Shown: piece by piece, positions 1 to 11,889 of the stretch
Position numbering within the stretch: the first letter of the stretch is position 1
Layout of the letters: each line of letters begins with the position of its first letter
Assembly: GCA_002887195.1 (NCBI GenBank)
Contig: PJAB01001011.1
Location: 1 to 18,192, forward strand
Length of the DNA stretch: 18,192 nucleotides
Direction: 5' to 3'
DNA from: Chrysochromulina parva
Taxonomy: Eukaryota; Haptophyta; Prymnesiales; Chrysochromulinaceae
Program-made: the position numbers and the translations under genes
The notes under the pieces: generated by a model
Databases searched by the model: none
Seen by the model: the letters and a program-made list of their open reading frames with translations, nothing else
What the model was told of the DNA's origin: nothing

Positions 1-141
1 CTCGCCCCTGGTTCGCACTTTCTCCTCCTCCTTGATTCCTTCGGGGACGGCTGGCACGGAGGCTACGTGAGAATCAACAATGTCAACTACGGCACGACCT
101 TCACAAGTGGAGCCTCCATGACGTTCACTTTCAACGTCTAA
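1..141 (+). CDS. C-terminal fragment of a protein with a DSFGDGWHG motif (5' partial)
   Basis: Frame 1 is open from the first base of the window to a TAA at 139-141, giving 46 residues with no start in view. The fragment contains a run of leucines followed by D-S-F-G-D-G-W-H-G-G-Y at about residues 12-22, and it ends in F-T-F-N-V. Motifs of the form D-S-[YF]-G-D-G-W-[NH]-G recur in extracellular or secreted multi-domain proteins of algae and some bacteria, where they sit in small beta-rich modules. That association is from general knowledge, and the function is not established. The gene converges on the deubiquitinase gene on the other strand. The call rests on the motif and on the sensible residue composition, because an open frame of only 46 codons is weak evidence in DNA this GC-rich. 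Confidence 0.6.
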   Translation, partial: LAPGSHFLLLLDSFGDGWHGGYVRINNVNYGTTFTSGASMTFTFNV

Positions 142-933
142 GTGCAAGTGCAGCCGATAGCGTGTAAGCGTACCTGCTGCAGGACGCGTAGCTGTGAGGA
201 CCCTTGCATGCATGCGGCGCGCATGCACATTCATGCCCCGTGTCCGTTCAGGGGGTGGGCGGGAGCCTGTCAGACGGAAAGACACAGGAGATGTATCAAC
301 CTCTATACGAGGTATGCCTTGCGTGCGGTGTGCCAGCCATGCAGCCGATGTGGCGATGTGCAAAAGGCGGAGTAGGGGGTATCGCCCGGCGCGGGGATGA
401 CGCGCGTGGGACGCCGGGGGAGCCGTGGCGACTGGCGAGTCCCGCGCGCGATGACGTGGAGACGTCCCTCGAGATGATGCTCGATCGTGTGCGGCGATGA
501 TGCCGCGATGTGGCCGCGATGCGGCATGTGCGCACCGGTCTCGCGACCGGGGGACGGGGGTGGCGGGCGGTCATCACGGTGCACGGCGTGCACCTTACCC
601 TCGAGCTCGACCGACGGGCGCCGGACGGGACGTGACACAGGACGTGACGGTGTCGGTGTGGGGTGCGTGTGAAAGTGTGCGAACGACAACGCGCGCGTTG
701 TCGCGTGATGTTGCACTCCGGAGTCCGGTGACGAGCGCTAAAAGTGAGACTATACGCGTCAGGGTCGATCGTTGAAACGCGAATTTCTCAGTCAGACAGA
801 GGGCTCAAAACGTCACGTCTCACTTCAACCGACGTATTTATGTACCTCGTGTGTGGCCCGTCGCGTTCCGCGGGCTCGACGGAAAACCGCCATGCGCAGT
901 CGGCACATCGAGCGTACGTGAGCGTGTCTCTTC
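142..933. other. Convergent intergenic spacer, no gene seen
   Basis: This spacer lies between the stop of the left-edge gene and the stop of the deubiquitinase gene, so it should hold both 3' UTRs and terminators. Short open frames on both strands are low in complexity, rich in Arg, Pro and His, and show no recognisable domain. No tRNA or rRNA is visible. Local structure includes TGCATGCATGCG at 205-216, a GCGATG-rich stretch near 495-530, and a perfect palindrome at 684-703. No canonical AATAAA was identified with confidence. Confidence 0.7.
684..703. repeat. 20-bp perfect palindrome
   Basis: CGACAACGCGCGCGTTGTCG equals its own reverse complement over all 20 bases, and the symmetry ends at 683/704. 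It lies in the convergent spacer about 230 bp beyond the deubiquitinase stop. It could form a cruciform or an RNA hairpin near the 3' ends, or it could be a symmetric protein-binding site. The sequence alone does not decide between these. Confidence 0.85.
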
Positions 934-1019
934 TCAAACCCCATCTCTCGTTTCTCCATCGGAGTTCTCTGCAGCCTCTGGGGACTCAACTGGCGGCTGC
1001 AGTGGCGTGGGCGGCCCCG

Positions 1020-1099
<80 letters not shown>

Positions 1100-4000
1100 A
1101 CCGTGAGCTGCACCGTGTGCCCGAGCTGCACGCTCAGGGCCGCCCTCACATCGCTCCCTGCGAGCAACGCCTCGGCTGCGGAGAGCTCGTGGAACGCGCT
1201 CGGGGGCGGCGGGCTGCCGCTGGCTGCAGCCACCGTCAGGGCAGCACGCTGCCGCTGCAGCTCGGCCTTTGCATTGGCCACCCACTCGGCGGGTATCTGG
1301 CACTGAATGCCGCCTCCATCGGCCCCGGATTCCTCGGTAGGTCGGTGGGTCGGGCACACGCCCGAGACGTCGACGAGCGCGAGGAGGCTTTGCAGCGACT
1401 GCACGTAGTTGACATCAGAGAGCGCCTCACGATGGATGAGCAACGACACGGTGAAGAGGTCGGTGCCCTCGAGCATCGCCTCCGGCCGCGCGTCGGCGGC
1501 GCCCGCGCGCGCCCGCAGCTCTTCGACGAGCTCCGCGAGCACGGCCCGCAGCGCCGTGGCGGCCGGGTGCGGCGGGTGCTCGGGGCGCCGCTCGAGGTGA
1601 AGCGAGGCCGCCTGTTTGAGCAGCTTGAGCGGCTTGTGCACGCTGCTTGGGAGCACCGCAGCCTCGGTGCAGATGTTGAGCGCGAGCCGGAGCGAGCCAT
1701 GCACGATGCCAGCGTGCCCGAGGTGGCCGGTGAGCGCATTGAAGAGCAAGTTCGAGACGAACCCGTAGTAGCGCGCTATGTTGGGCGCCATGGGCGAGTG
1801 GGCGAGCATGCGCCGCCGCTCCGCACGCACGCCCGCGAGCGAGCGGCTGCTGGCGAGGTCAGCCGTGCCGAGCTCGGCGGTAGGCGGTTGCTCATGGTGC
1901 GTGCGCAGGGTGCTCAGCATCAGCGCGGCGCACTGCATATCCAGGCTGGCGAGCGCAGCCGAGAGCACGTACACGACCGCGAGCATCGTCTCCGGAGGCG
2001 GCTCGCGCACGGGCGGCGTCGGCGGTGTCGGTGGAGGCGGATTTGGCAGCCCCGCTGCAGTCATGTCCGCGCCGCTATTGGCGGCTGCGGCCTCGGCAGC
2101 CGTGGGCGGGGCGGCCTGTTGCTGTGGCACGAGCAGCGTGGCGGCGGCGGCGGTGGGTGTGGGCGTGGGGGGGTGGGCGGTGGGCGTGTGCATGCGCAGT
2201 GTGGGCGCAAGCACGGAGATGCACACGCCAAGGAGCGGCAGAACGCGCCCCGCCTCGGTCTCCATGCCCCACGCGGCCATGCAACGCTGTCGGCACTGCA
2301 CGCTGTGTGGGTCGCGCTTGTCGAGTTTCTGGATCCAATCCACCAGCCGAGCAGCGACATCCATCACGATGCGCAGCACGCCCCACGTGTTAATCTCGCC
2401 CGAGGCCGTGCGCGCATGCACGAGCTCGATAATGCTCGTGAGCCGCGGCAGCAGTCGCATCTCGCACGCGAGGGACTTGTCGTCGGGCGATTCGATCAAC
2501 AGGTCGAGGAGCACGAGTACGTTGCCCGAGTTGAGGTTGGCGCGCTCGTCGAGGGCTTGCTGGAGCACATTGTAGCGGAATTGAGGGTAGAGCGCCGCGG
2601 GCTCGAGCATCGTGAGCAGGGTCTCGGGGAGCGATAGGCCCTCGGGCAGCGGCTTGCGCCCTTCCCCCAGCCTATTGGGCAGCCGCGCGGCGTGCAGCGG
2701 CAGGAGGCTCGCGTAGTCGGACGTCTCTATGAGTATGTAGCGCACGGCCCACTCCCAGTTGCGGTGCGTGTGCAGCACCTGATGGCAATCGTAGCTCGGC
2801 GGCTCGACGGTCTCGTACTCGAGCACGGCGCGCATCAGCCCATAAAAGGGCGTGAGCAGCTGCTGGTTGTACTGGATGCTACGCTCTTTCGGTCGCAGGC
2901 TCACGTGCGAGTCGAGAAGCCGCCTGAAGGTGTTGGGCTGTGCGGCGAGCATGAGCGCGGACGCGTGCACGGGCCCGCTCGGCTGCGGCGCGAGCGCCGC
3001 GTAGTACCAAAAGGTGATGAGATGCCGCTTGCTCTCGTCGTGTTCGATGTGCTGCATATCCTGCGCGTCGTAGCAGCTCAGCAGTGGCGCGAGTGGCACG
3101 CTCGCAACGGCGCCATTCTTGACCATCCACGTGAGCACGCGGAAGTACGCAGCCAGCCGCATCGAGGAGTGCTCCTGCAGCAGCGCCTTGTTGCCCGGAA
3201 CGTCGCGCGGGTCGGGAGCCTCGCGGATCTGGAGACTAAGCTCCTTGGCAATGTCCGTAGCCCATGGCAGCAGGCTCAGCAGATGATTGTACAAAAGGTC
3301 GAGGCAGGCTGAGTGGGTGGGCGGCGGCGGCTGCGGCGGTTGGAACGGCGTCGTCGCGGGCGTCGTCGCGGCGATGGTGGTGGCGCCCGGGAGCAATGGA
3401 CCCTCGACCTCGAGGGGCATGCCGTCGATGTCTTCAGACGGCGCCATGCCGCTGGCCGTCGGACCTCGGGTTGTCGTGTCGGGCGAAGCGGGAGCGTCCC
3501 TAGTGAGCAGCGTGATGACGAGCGTCTCGGCAACAGCGCGTACGCCCTCGCCGTTTGTGCCGAGCAGCCAGTCGGCCAGCCACAGCTGCGTGTTCTCGAG
3601 CAGCCACCGACGCGCCCCTGGGTGCGCCGCGAGCGACACGAGCATGCGCAGGCATGCCATCGTGGCGAGCTTGAAGCGCATGTTTTTGGCGATGACGTTG
3701 AGCAGCCTGGCCATAGCGGCGGGGATGCGCGATTCGTGCAGGGAGTCGGGCATCGTGACGACGGCCGAGAAGATGTGCAGATACGGCGCGAGGGCGTCTG
3801 CGTCCATGGTGTCGATGCCCTGCAGCACGATGTGGATCACGTGGCCCGTCTGGCCCTTGTCGTCGAAGCATGTGTGCAGCAGCAGCGCCTCGAGCGCCCG
3901 CACGTTGAGCCCATCCTTGAGCATCTTCGAGACGAAGGGGGTGCACGTCGCCATCTGCAGGTCGTCCGAGGTCATGGTGAGCAGCGGCGTGATCGAGTAG

Positions 4001-7000
4001 GGCGTTGCTGCGGAGGCAGGCGGCTCGCGCGACGACGAGAGCACGAGCGTCGCAATCAGCTCGAGCATATGTTCCAAATTTGGCAGCGTGAACTTGTCGC
4101 CCATGCGCGTGCGCTTGGAGCGGTGATTGGGCCCGTCCGAGTCGGCGAGGGGCGAATCGTCGCCCAGGTAGAAGTCGACAAGCTGCGTGACGACACGCCG
4201 GCGGAGCAGAAACTTCTTCTCCTCGGCACCAAGGCGGGCGAACTCGAGCATCACGAGGAAGAATTGAGGAAAGTGGCGCCAGTGCGATGAGGCCTCGTTG
4301 ACCATCGAGAGCAGCGCCGAGACCGTGAGCACCGCCGCGGCCGCCGGCTCGCGCCGCAGGGGTGCCATCGCCTCGGCATGCGGAGGCGGCTGGGGCTCGA
4401 TCGCGGGCGCCGTGGCGGTCGCGGTCGTGGGGCCGCCACTGATGCGCGGGCGCGTGCGCCGCTCTCCACCCGCTGGATCAGCGCCCATCTCGGCGCCCAT
4501 CTCGGCGCCCATCTCGACGTCCATAGGCTGTTCCGGCGGAGGTGGGGGCGGTGGCAGCTGTGGCGCGTCGGCGCCGTCAATCGCGGGATGCGGGGCGGGC
4601 GTGGCCCCGAAAGGTTCTCGGGTTGATGGAAGATGGCCATTGTTCGAATAGGGTGGTGGTGGCGGGCCATCGCGTCCGCGCGCGATCCTGGGGGCGCTTC
4701 CATCGCGCTCCGAGCTGTCGTCTTCCTCCGACGAGGAGGACGACGAGGAAGACGAGCCACCGCCGATGGCAACGCCCTGCATGGGCTCCTCGATACCATC
4801 TGGTGTGTGCCACACGTCGTACAACGCGAGCTCTGTGGAGCGCAAGCAGCGCATCGCATGCAGCAGCAGCGACGAGAAGGCGTTGCGCATCTCGCCCACG
4901 GTGCACACGAGGAGCATCTGGCGCAGCCATCCCGCCGCCTCCGCCTCGAGCAGCAGCCAGCGGCACGCAGGCAGGCTGCGCGCAAGCCCATCCTGCAGTA
5001 GCGAGAGCCACGCGTTCAGAGACGACTTGTCCTTCGCATGCGCCAGGCAGACGACGAGGAAGCGGCAGCCCAGCTGCAGGGCGCGCATGATCTGATCCGA
5101 CTCAGCGTCCAAGCATGCCAGCGATGCGGGGTCCGCCGCGATGCCTGGCGCCATCGTGAGCGTAGCCGTGCCGGCCGCAATTGCGTCGGCCGACGGCATG
5201 GACGGCGCAGCTTCGATCGATGGAGCGGCAGCCGAGGGCAGTAGCTCGGGGAGCTTCGTGATCGCGCCGGTGACCACGCGCCGCACAAAGGCAAAGTGCG
5301 CCGAGTCGAAGATGAGTCGATCGCGCAGGAACTGCAGATTCTCCGACCAGGCGGAGATCGTGATCGACGGAGGCACGCGCACTGGCGGCGCCGCGCGCAG
5401 CAGCGTGGCGGTGCCGTGCTCGGCCCCCACCTCGTTGACAGCCTCGGCCGGGGCTGAGGCGTTGGCGACGGAGGCGGTGCCATCCGCATTCTCCGGCGTG
5501 GCGGCAGCATTCGCAAAGGCAGGGACTGCGGTACTCGTCGGTCGGTCGGTTTCCGTCGTCGGCGGGGGCATACGCTCGTACAGCAGCATGTAGGCGGAGT
5601 GCGGCTTGGGAGCCAGTCGCGGGACGTGCTTCTGCAGCTCCGCGTCCCACTGCATCACGGGCTCCATCCCGCCGTAGCAACACCTAGGCAGGTCGCGCTC
5701 GGCGAACGGCTCGACGAGCGTGTCGTTGAAGTGCAACCAGCAGCCCGGGCCGCCCGAGCCGGCACCGCTCGCGACGCTGGCGGTGCGCCGCTCCTTAATG
5801 TAGGAATAGTAATGGCCCGAGTCAGCGGTGCCCGAGTGCACGAGCACGCCGACGAGCTCGTACAGCTGCCCCGCCGCCAACGCGGCCGCATGGTCGGTGG
5901 CGCTAATGCCAGCCGCGCTGTCGTGAGCGCCAACGCCTGCCGCGCTGGCGGTCGACGCACGGGCAGCGGCTCCGCTCGGCACCCCGGCTCCGTCGACTTC
6001 AGCACCAACGCCTCCGCCGTTGTCGGAAGACCCGGTGACGGCCGCGTCGGCGGCGGCCGCTTGCGAGGCGGCCGCGGCGGCGATGCCTTCGGCCGTGTAC
6101 GGCCGCATGTTGATGGTGAACGGGAACTCGAAGTGGTCGTCCAACTTCACCTTGCGCATCGCCTCGAAGTCGAATTCGAATCGCTTGAGGTGGATGAAGA
6201 GCACGGGCGGCAGCTTGCCCACGCATGTGCGCTTCAGGGCCTCAACGTACTCGCCGCTCTCGCACTTGAACTTGTTGTCGCCGTCGAGCACCTCGCCCTC
6301 GACATACGAGGCGAGCCCGTCCAAGACCGACTTCTTGCACTTGACGTCGATCGAGAGCGTGTAAAAGATCTCGTGTCGGTCGGAAAGCATACGCCCGTCC
6401 TTACTCACGATCTGGTTGACGAGCGTGCCGCCGAAGAGGGAGGACAGCAGCTTGGCGGCGGGCGTGTCTTTCAGAGCGCCCTCGAGCTGCTCGATGAGCT
6501 GGTTGTAGAACTCGTCCACGTCCATCTGGACAGAGGGGTTGATGGGCAGCGCGTCGTAGTCGCGCCACGCGGCGCATAGGTCGCGCGTGTCGAAAAACTT
6601 CTTCTCGCTCTCGTGCAGGAAAGCGTACATGATCTGTAGCTGCGCGAGGAGCGCCTTGTTGGGCGTGCCCTTCTCCTTCGGCGGCTGCGGAGGCTCGTCG
6701 GGCATGGGCAGCTCAATGATGCCGCCGCGGAACTCGGGGATCATGTACAGCTGCTGCACAAGCGCGTTCATGTAGCACGTGGCGCCCAGGTTCTTGAGCC
6801 CTACGAAGCCGCAGCGCGCTCGCTCCATGGCGCTCGGCATGTAGTGCCATAGCGTGCGCGGCGGCGCGCCGCCGGTGCGCGGGTCATGCAGCCGCCGAAG
6901 CAGCTCGATGAGCTCGTCGCGCTCGGCGCCCGCGTGCGCACGCTCCTCGGCCATCTCAACGAGCAGCGCGAGCGCGCACACGCGTGTCTCGGCCGCCTTG

Positions 7001-9997
7001 CACTTGGGCGGCGCCGTAGGGCCGAGCGCTCGCGCCTCTAGGAGGCTTGGAAGCGAGAAGAGGTCCGAGAAGACGTCGTGCAGCAGTTGACGGCGTGCGG
7101 GCAGTTGTAGCCGCGAGTGGAGCAGCCGCAGGCCGTGCAGCAAGCCGAGCAGCACCTGATCGACGACCTCAGGCCGGTCGCGCCGCTCGTACACGCCGTG
7201 CGTGCGCAGCATCGTGATCAGCTGCTCGGCGAGGGCCTGCGCGCGCCCTTCGCCCCCCAGCCAGCTCGGCGAGCCCGCGCAGCTGCTCGCCAGGTCGCCG
7301 ATGATGAGCGCGTGCATCAGCTCAAAATACTGGCGCGAGCGCGCGTTGTGCGCCTGCACAGTGGGCAGCAGTCGCAGCAGTGCGGCAAGCAGCACCTGCC
7401 GTGTCTGCATCGCGTGGCCGCCGGCGACAACGGACGAGGAGGCGGCGGCGGCGTGCCCTGCCGCAGACCCCACCGCCGTCGCCGCGCGGCTCGCCTCAGC
7501 GACGCCGCCCGAGGGCGCAGGAGTACTCGGCGCCTGCTGCTCGGGCGCCGCGGAGCCGCCACCGAGCACATGTAGCGCGACGCAGCACTCTAGCCTCGCC
7601 TCCACGTTTGGGCACCGGAGCAGCATCGAGAATAGCCAGCTGCCGTGCGTGATCTCCCGACAGAGGGCGTCCAGAGGTGCCGCCGCCGAGGCGACGCTTG
7701 CGGCAAGCAGCTGGAGTGCCTCGCGTGTGATCTGCACGTCCACCGCCGCATCCGAGCCCTCGAGCGCGGGATCGTCGACGTGCAGCGCCTCTGTTCGATT
7801 TGCGTCGCCATTGCTGCTGGCCGCGCCGCCCGCTGACGGCTCCACGACCGATTCGAGGGGAGACGCGGCGTTGGCGGTGCGCTCGAGCAAGCTTATCAGG
7901 CGGGCCGCAAACTCGGACGAGCGGGCCGGCTCGCTCACGTCGCCCTCGGCGAGGCGCGAGAAGCTGCGTCGGCTCCAAATGGGCTGCGCAGCGGGCGGTA
8001 GGCTCGTGCCCGCGCCGCTAGCGGCCCCGGGCAGCTCGGCGACGCTGCTGTCATGCGACACGTTTGCGACGGAGGGAAGCGGCGAGAGCTCCGGCGGCTC
8101 CACGGGCGCGATGGGCAGCGGCCCAGCGGCCGTCGAAGGTGCGGCGAGCACGAATTGGCACACGAGCTTGAGCAGCAGCACCAGGCACGGCTTGCGCTGT
8201 GAGCCGCGCGTGTTGTCGAGCAGGTCGGGCGTGCCCGGCGGTGGCAGTAGCAGCGCCAACAGCTGCTTGACGCCGCCGTGCGCCACAAAAGCCGCTTTCC
8301 ACCTTAGACCGTCGGGGCTCGCGCCCGCGTCTGCCTCGGCCGACGAGCCGAACATGAGGCTGTCGACCGTCTGCAGAGCGTAGAAGAGCTTAAAGGAGGA
8401 CGGTCCTGTGTGCAGCAGCGCTGGCCAATCGACGGGGGTGTGAAGTGGCAGCGAGGGCAGTGCGGCGAGGCCCGAGCGCATCGCACGGTTGGTGGGTAGC
8501 ATCATCAGCAGCTGCCACGACTGCAGCGCGAGGCGCGAGTCTGAGAGCGAGAGCAACTCGAAGAGCGTCGCAAAGTGCGTGCCCTCATCCGCGAGCATCT
8601 GGGCCGGTGATGAGGAGCCTGCAGCCTCAGGGCCGCCCTCGGCGTCGCCGTCGCTGCTACACGTCGCCTCCATTGGCGTGGGGCCGTCGGTATTTTCGTC
8701 GGCATCGGCTGCGCAGCCGCCATGGCTGCCCGTTTGACGCGCGGCGGCGTCTGGCTCGGGCGCGCCGGCGCCGGCAGAAGTCGCGGTCCCAGTCGCGGAC
8801 GTCGCGTCTGCCGCATCGGCACCGGGGGCGCCCTTGTTCGGTGAGGTCGACTGTCGGCGCATGACGTGGATGCAGTATGGCTCGCGCAGCTTCAGCTCGG
8901 CGAGCGTGCGATAATCCTCCTTCAGTTCCTTGCCCTGGGTGATCATGCGGAGCAGTTGCGGCGTCTCCGGCTGCCACTCACCGTGCGCCGAGAGCTCACG
9001 CCACACGTGTGCGCGTAGCGCCGCAACTGTCAGGTGGGCGTCGACGACCACCTCGAGCTTGGGGGTGTTCGAGCCGCCCACCACGGCCACGAGGATCCGC
9101 ATCGGCGCGCCACGAACCGCGACGCCGTGCCGACGCGCACGCCCACCTCGCGATTCGTCCGGCGGCAGCTTGACCTCGACTTCCTCGACGAAGAGTCGGA
9201 GCAACGTGAGGCAGCGCTCGACGCGCAGCGAGAGCGTGGCTTCGCGCATCGCGCCTTCCTCGGTGGACAGCGCGTCTGGCAGCTGCTCCGCGTCCGCCGC
9301 GGCGGCGCCCGACGAGGGCGTGGTCGGCCTCAAGGCCGCTGGCGGCGCGCCCTGCAGCGCGCGCAAATCGTCCGCGGCAGTGGCGAGAGAGCGCATGCAT
9401 TGGTGGACGAAGGCGCGCCGCTGCTGCGCTTGAGCGCGTGGCTGGTCGGGCGGGAGCGAGCGGTGTAGCTGCGTGAGCAGCGCGACTGCATGCTTGCCCA
9501 CCGTCACATCCGTCGCTCGCAGCGCCACATCCCAGAGTGTGCGCACGCCGAAAAGCGGCAGCCCGAGCACAGTGAACGCGCCCTGCTCGCGCTGTGCGAA
9601 GAGGCCCTCCTTCCAATTGATCCACTTGAAGAGAAACTCGATGCATGAAAAGCCTCCCGTCGTGAGCGTTGGAAGCGGCAGCGACGACGCGCGCTCGAAG
9701 AGCATCTTCGTCGTCTCCAGATCGAATGCGCTCTCGCTCTTGAGCCGCACGTTCTCGATCCACTGGTATAGCCTGTCCGCCTCGGAGTCGCAACTCTGCC
9801 GCTCGACGCAGCAGCCCCAAAGCAAGAGCACCTGCCGCTGCGAGAGCTTCAGGAGCGAGTTGGTGACACAGAACGAAAGAAACTCGAGCCGATCCATCAT
9901 CTCGCTCATGTGCTCGCCACGCGCACGGTTGATTGCCGCCGCTGCCGCCGCCGCGTCTGCACCGCCGCCGCCGCCGCGGCTGCCTCTGCCCGCGGCA

Positions 9998-10032
<35 letters not shown>

Positions 10033-11889
10033 CAGAGTCTCGAGACGCTGCGAGGCCATGGCATGGTAGCGCTCAAAGTCTGCAAAGTAGGCATCAAGCA
10101 GCTCGTGGGTCTCGTCGAGGCACTGGAGCACGTCGCTCGCCTGGTGCACATCGGTGGCGCCCTTTTTGCGCGGCTTGTTTGGGAATGCGCCCACGACGCG
10201 CTGGCACAGGCGAAGTGCCTGCGCGACGGACTCGCCCGCGCGCAGCTGCATTACGCACCGCTCGAGGTACACGGTCCGCTGCGCCGCGCACGTGGGCCAG
10301 ACGAGCATGTCGCCGAGCATCTGCAGCGCGGTTGCGCGCACCTCGTGCGACGCGTGCGTGCCCTGCTGCATCAGCTGCCAAAAGTCTTCGAGCCCGTACC
10401 AACGCCTAGCCTTTTGCGGATTGTGCGGCGACTGCAGCGCGCTGACCGAGAAGCCGCGCAGAAGGGTAACAGTGTGCTGGGTGTACTCGGCGTGCGAGAT
10501 CGAGCGGATGCGGCTGTACAGCACGTCGAGGAGGTCCAGCGGCAAGCAGGCTGATAGCTCGATGACCACGGAATAGATGGCCTGCTTGACACTCTCGTGC
10601 TTGTCGAGTGAGGCGCGCCATACGATGTCGAGCAGCCGCTGGTCGAAGGCGTTGCACAGCGCGAGGAAGCGCAGCACCTCCTGGCAGCGGCGTACCACCT
10701 GGTCGTGCAGGCCCTCGCCAAAAATGAGCTCGACGAGCTGCTCGCGCTGCAGCCACGCTACGATCGTCTCGGGCGTCGACCACGTCGAGGGCGACGGCGG
10801 CAGCTGCTGCGGGCCACCGCCGTTGGTCTCTCGCTCGCGCAAGCTCTCGTGGTACTCGTGCTTGCGCAGCGACGTGTTGACGACCTCCTTGATTTCGCCG
10901 AGCCCGTACAGGCGCTTCTCGAGGTTCTGCGAGCGCATGCACTTGACCGCGAGCGCGAGCGTCCATTCGTCGACAAGCCGGTGTGCGTCGGGCAGCTTGG
11001 CCGCATGCAGCATAATCTCGACCGTATTCTGCAGGTCCTGCATCGTTTTGCGGTCCTCCTGCTTGAGCTGCTCGTCGGTGAGCGAGCTCAAGTGGCCCAT
11101 CACCGCGCCGAGCGCGGCGCGCGCAAAGCTCTGCAGCGCGTGCCTGCTGAGCAGGTCCTTGACCTTGATGAGCGGGCGCAGGAGCATCTTGACGCCTAGC
11201 AGGCTGACGTGCGGTTCGCGGCCGATGCGCGCGATGCACGCGTGGAAGCCGCCGAGCTGGTGGAACTGCTCCACGTTCTGCACGTAGTACGGTGAGAAAT
11301 CGTCCGTGTTGGCCGAGAGGATTCCGGCGGGGCCGCCCTCATAGCCCGCGCCACCCTCGCCGTAGAGCGAGCCCTCGGAGCCCGAACCCTCGCCCGAGGA
11401 GTTGGACTCTAGCTCATCCACGAGGGTCGCGCCAGCGGGCGATAGCGCGCCTGCGCCGCCACCGATGGTCGGCCGGCACATGTGGTACACGGAACTGTCG
11501 GTGAGCACGCGGGTCGCGCACTCGATGAGCTCCCATATCGTGCTCGTGCGTAGCAGCTCGACGGTCGTGCGCAGCACCGCCTGGAAGAAGACGTTGAGCC
11601 GGCCCATGTCGGCGTCTGAGCATCGCAGCTTCAGCAGAATCAGCAAGAGCTTGGGCATCGCGTGCATCAAGACATGCTCTGACTGCTCCGGCATGAGCAG
11701 GTTGCGACGCAAGAGGTCGAGTACCTCCTCGAGTCGCGTGAGCAGCCGATCGAGGTGGGGCACCTCAGCCATGCGAAGCGAGTCCTCGGCGTCCTCGAGC
11801 ACGGCCTGCAGCACGGCGTTTGTCATGGGACGGGCCTCGCCTGGAGCTGATGGCGCCTGCGGCGGCGCTGTGACCATGGTCTCGTCCAT
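934..11889 (-). CDS. Giant ubiquitin-specific protease, USP34/USP9X/USP24 type (peptidase C19)
   Basis: This is a cysteine deubiquitinase of 3651 residues in a single open frame. The reading frame continues five codons further upstream, but they begin with GTG at 11904. The first ATG is at 11889 and has A at -3 and G at +4. Residues about 20-900 form an armadillo/HEAT-like helical region. Residues about 930-1012 form a ubiquitin-like domain (M-R-I-L-V... I-H-V-M). The C19 core spans about 1697-2107. It includes the Cys box G-F-V-G-L-K-N-L-G-A-T-C-Y-M-N with Cys1705, a Q-M-D-V-D-E-F box, L-P-P-V-L-F-I-H-L-K-R-F, the His box D-S-G-H-Y-Y-S-Y-I with His2026, and W-L-H-F-N-D with Asn2055. An Ala-rich insert lies just before the His box. 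Both zinc-ribbon Cys pairs are degenerate. The remainder is helical, interrupted by Ser/acidic, Pro and poly-Gln linkers. Length and the region around S-L-F-G-G...G-D-N-K-F-K-C look closest to USP34 (about 3500 residues in animals). The specific substrate cannot be inferred. The gene is divergent from the FN3-SHIPPO gene. Confidence 0.93.
1021..1098 (-). repeat. Pure (CAG)26 trinucleotide repeat encoding poly-Gln
   Basis: The plus strand reads 26 uninterrupted CTG triplets. On the coding strand these are 26 CAG codons, residues 3598-3623 of the deubiquitinase, only 28 residues before its stop. No CAA or other interruption is present, so the tract is expected to be length-unstable. In other frames the same bases read as poly-Ala or poly-Cys, which accounts for several spurious short frames across it. 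Confidence 0.97.
4481..4516 (-). repeat. Three perfect 12-bp tandem copies, (E-M-G-A)3
   Basis: The plus strand shows GCGCCCATCTCG three times in a row. It is in frame with the deubiquitinase and encodes E-M-G-A repeats at about residues 2458-2470, in a disordered Pro/Ala/acidic linker beyond the catalytic core. The copies are identical, which suggests recent slippage. Confidence 0.9.
10003..10032 (-). repeat. (GCC)10 repeat encoding poly-Ala
   Basis: Ten GGC triplets on the plus strand read as ten GCC (Ala) codons, residues 620-629 of the deubiquitinase. They are followed by a Gly-rich stretch and a second, shorter Ala run. The low-complexity linker interrupts the N-terminal helical region and is probably a species-specific expansion. 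Confidence 0.9.

Noticed and set aside
303..716. 137-codon minus-strand frame in the left spacer
   Set aside because: It is rich in His, Pro and Arg, with no motif or good start context, and it would sit within the presumed 3' UTRs.
744..1306. Plus-strand frames ending in poly-Ala or containing poly-Cys
   Set aside because: They are the CTG repeat read in other frames, and the rest of each frame has no recognisable content.
1117..2637. 506-codon open frame on the plus strand, and other long frames such as 7202-8383
   Set aside because: They lie antisense to the deubiquitinase, have Arg/Gly/Ala-rich compositions and no domain signals. Long antisense frames are expected in DNA this GC-rich.
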